From Endozoicomonadaceae bacterium (GTDB taxonomy: Bacteria > Pseudomonadota > Gammaproteobacteria > Pseudomonadales > Endozoicomonadaceae), in the NCBI GenBank assembly GCA_023146365.1, contig JAGLCE010000118.1:1-26842 (forward strand): 26,842 nt of DNA. Direction: 5' to 3'. Position 1 is the first letter of the stretch. Each line of letters begins with the position of its first letter. Below the pieces are notes generated by a model. The model did not search any database, had not been told where the DNA came from, and saw only the letters and a program-made list of their open reading frames with translations. Position numbers and translations under genes: made by a program. Below, piece after piece: positions 25,049-26,842 of the stretch.

Positions 25049-26842
25049 ATGATACCCAAGACAGTTACCAATTTGTTCATTAATGAAATACCATCAGAAT
25101 CTTCAGAAGATAACATAGACATAATCTTGTCTTTGCAAGAAAAATTTGTAGCCACCACCAGCACACCTTCGACAATAAAAAGAGTTGATAAAATAGCAAT
25201 CACTGATAAACAAATGGTATATAGCACATCTAATTTAGATGTTTCAACACAACCACTAGTCGATCATATGCAGCCACTGGTCGATCATACGCAACCACTG
25301 GTCGATCAGATACCATTTTATGGTTTCGGTATCAATACTATTTATAAATGTGAAATATGTAATAAGTGTTTTTTATCTAAACTTGATAGGATCAGTCACA
25401 CGATATATAAACATAATACTACATCTTATACAGAACCGTCGGGTAAAAAAACTGAATCCGCATCATCGATAATGAAAGAATCGACTAATTCTGATAATAA
25501 TAAAAAGTTTTATCCATGCGAAATATGCAAGATAATCTTTGATAGTGTTAAAAAAAGAAACGCTCATATTTCAAATATTCATAAAAAAAATAACCCTATC
25601 CATACATGCTCATACTGCCAGATGGAATGCAAGACCTACTCAGGATATAAAGAACATTTACTCAAGAAGCATAATAAAAATTTTCAATGCGAAGAATGTA
25701 GATCGTCCTTCATTAACAATTATCAGCTTATAAAACATAAAGAAAACCACCATAACTCAAAACACAAAAACAAATGTACAAGATGCAACAAAACTTTCCA
25801 ATATATCTCTCAGCTTAAACATCACATAGCGGATGCACACAAGTGCAATATAGAGACTGTACACAATATAGATCAGCATGTTAGCCCTGGGGCTACTCAT
25901 GATGGGGAAAATGAAATTATTTATATATGCCCTTCTTTGTCATGTGACATACAATCTACTGATTTAAAAGAATTGGAAAAGCATCTTTTGAATGTTCATC
26001 GAAAAAATAAGCGTATTTATGCATGTCATTACTGCTATAAGACTTTTTCGAAAGTCTCATCATATAAAGAACATTTATCCTATAAACATGGTGAAAGTTT
26101 TAAATGTGACCAATGTACAGAGTCCTTCAAAAATCATATGGATCTTATAAAACATAAAAACAATAGCCATAACCTCACACACAAATACCAATGTAATATT
26201 TGCGGGAAAACTTTTAAATATAAGTCTTGGATGACCAGTCACAAACACAAATCAAACAAAACGCATACAGACATCAATGATTATATGATGATAAAGCAAA
26301 AACAACTCACGTCACCGAGACTACCAACGGCTACGGCTACGGCTACGGCTACGGCTACGGCTACGGCTACGGCTACGGCTACGGCCGCCGTTCATGATAA
26401 AAACGATAAATGTTCCGTCACCAACTGCGACATGATCACTGATGCTTCAGAGAAATTGGAAGAACAGATAACTGAGATTAATCACTCAAAGAAATTTATT
26501 TTTGAATGCCAGTACTGCCAGGAGATATGGCATAAAAAAACGCTGTTTAAAAATCATTTAAAAAATGTACATGATCAATTGTATCAATGCGGTAAATGTT
26601 ACATGACATTCATAAACCATAATGGAAAAAAGAAACATATGAGAGATATGCATAACTCAGACTACAAATACAAATGTACAATTTGCCAAAAAACCTTTCA
26701 ATATTTTTCTTTTTTTACGAGGCACAAAAACAATGCACACAATACAAATCGAACCAGCAATCGTAATGTGACGATACAGAAAAAAAACCCCACGCTACCA
26801 GAACTACCAACGTTTACTAATCTTGGTAATCTTGGTAATCTT
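25049..26842 (+). CDS. Large multi-C2H2 zinc-finger protein, partial (open at right edge)
   Basis: From ATG 25049 the frame is open for 598 codons to the window end. After an N-terminal region of about 100 residues, which includes QPLVDH repeats (68-88), come at least 12 fingers. By first Cys they are 101, 157, 187, 214, 243, 294 (C-x4-C), 326, 353, 382 (irregular His spacing), 487, 514 and 543. Nearly all follow C-x2-C-x12-H-x3/4-H. They form higher-order modules of four (157-264, 294-400, and 455-564 with a decayed first finger). A recurring order is YC...YKEHL, then F-C-x-x-C...SF...LIKHK, then C...KTF-Y. Linkers are not TGEKP. A (Thr-Ala)10 tract separates modules two and three. There is no signal peptide, and the sequence is very AT- and Lys/Asn-rich. 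Nucleic-acid binding in the host nucleus is inferred. Confidence 0.85.
   Translation, partial: MIPKTVTNLFINEIPSESSEDNIDIILSLQEKFVATTSTPSTIKRVDKIAITDKQMVYSTSNLDVSTQPLVDHMQPLVDHTQPLVDQIPFYGFGINTIYKCEICNKCFLSKLDRISHTIYKHNTTSYTEPSGKKTESASSIMKESTNSDNNKKFYPCEICKIIFDSVKKRNAHISNIHKKNNPIHTCSYCQMECKTYSGYKEHLLKKHNKNFQCEECRSSFINNYQLIKHKENHHNSKHKNKCTRCNKTFQYISQLKHHIADAHKCNIETVHNIDQHVSPGATHDGENEIIYICPSLSCDIQSTDLKELEKHLLNVHRKNKRIYACHYCYKTFSKVSSYKEHLSYKHGESFKCDQCTESFKNHMDLIKHKNNSHNLTHKYQCNICGKTFKYKSWMTSHKHKSNKTHTDINDYMMIKQKQLTSPRLPTATATATATATATATATATAAVHDKNDKCSVTNCDMITDASEKLEEQITEINHSKKFIFECQYCQEIWHKKTLFKNHLKNVHDQLYQCGKCYMTFINHNGKKKHMRDMHNSDYKYKCTICQKTFQYFSFFTRHKNNAHNTNRTSNRNVTIQKKNPTLPELPTFTNLGNLGNL
25250..25312 (+). 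repeat. 21-base in-frame repeat (QPLVDHx)
   Basis: Three units of 21 bases encode QPLVDHM, QPLVDHT and QPLVDQI just before the first finger. The units differ at only a few positions, so the expansion is recent. Confidence 0.8.
26327..26386 (+). repeat. ACGGCT hexamer microsatellite encoding (Thr-Ala)10
   Basis: Nine perfect ACGGCT units and a final ACGGCC encode residues 427-446. Hexamer gain or loss keeps frame and changes linker length only. It is GC-rich within a very AT-rich gene. A related Thr-Ala stretch (ACAGCT units near 18111) occurs in the first zinc-finger gene. Confidence 0.9.
26819..26842 (+). repeat. 9-base repeat (Asn-Leu-Gly) at the right edge
   Basis: AATCTTGGT is repeated twice and followed by AATCTT at the window end, encoding NLGNLGNL. 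The array probably continues outside the window. Confidence 0.6.

Noticed and set aside
17504..26842. Host (animal) DNA contamination as the source of the zinc-finger genes
   Set aside because: The genes are intronless, compact, partly with strong Shine-Dalgarno sites, and interleaved with bacterial IS3 remnants on the same sequence. A misassembly cannot be formally excluded from sequence alone.

Overview
The window looks like a chromosome fragment of a gammaproteobacterium related to Pseudomonas and Oceanospirillales that lives inside animal cells. The gene order moeB-prmC-prfA-hemA <-> TPR lipoprotein-lolB-(ispE)-tRNA-prs-rplY-pth-ychF is the one I know from pseudomonads. The flanks carry eukaryotic-type domains: a BIR (IAP-like) domain, an IRG-like GTPase and several multi-finger C2H2 zinc-finger proteins. 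This mix fits an intranuclear or intracellular symbiont or parasite. An Endozoicomonadaceae member such as Candidatus Endonucleibacter, which infects mussel nuclei and is reported to carry host-derived apoptosis inhibitors, would fit. That organism assignment is inference from gene content, not a database match.

Layout. Bases 1-947 (minus) hold the start of a BIR-domain protein that runs off the left edge. After an AT-rich gap, 1534-5581 (minus) is a tight operon hemA-prfA-prmC-moeB (haem precursor synthesis, translation termination, release-factor methylation, sulfur-carrier activation). Divergently, 5822-8374 encode a TPR lipoprotein and LolB. Where ispE is expected, only a short degenerate stretch remains before tRNA-Gln(CTG) and prs. 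Then come rplY and pth, a converging DUF3500-like exported protein, ychF, a cytochrome c' and a convergent cytochrome b561 sharing a bidirectional terminator, ndpA, and a TetR-like fragment.

From about 17.4 kb to the right edge the DNA becomes AT-rich, loosely packed and repeat-laden. It holds an intact C2H2 protein (17504-18706) and two tandemly duplicated C2H2 genes on the minus strand (19275-20119 and 20444-21360). Each of these two is broken by an indel in a simple repeat. Next come two halves of IS3-family elements flanking an IRG-like GTPase (22549-23394), and a large C2H2 gene (from 25049) that is still open at the right edge with at least 12 fingers and several in-frame tandem repeats.

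The finger spacing is the eukaryotic C-x2-C-x12-H-x3/4-H, not the x9 spacing of bacterial Ros/MucR. The genes have no introns, and the intact ones have Shine-Dalgarno sequences. The most interesting hypothesis is a repeat-diversified family of bacterial nucleomodulins built from zinc fingers, sitting with apoptosis- and immunity-type host-like domains. Length-variable repeats lie within these genes (8-bp and poly-A tracts that switch frame, a 6-bp Thr-Ala tract that keeps frame) and upstream of one (8-bp promoter repeat).
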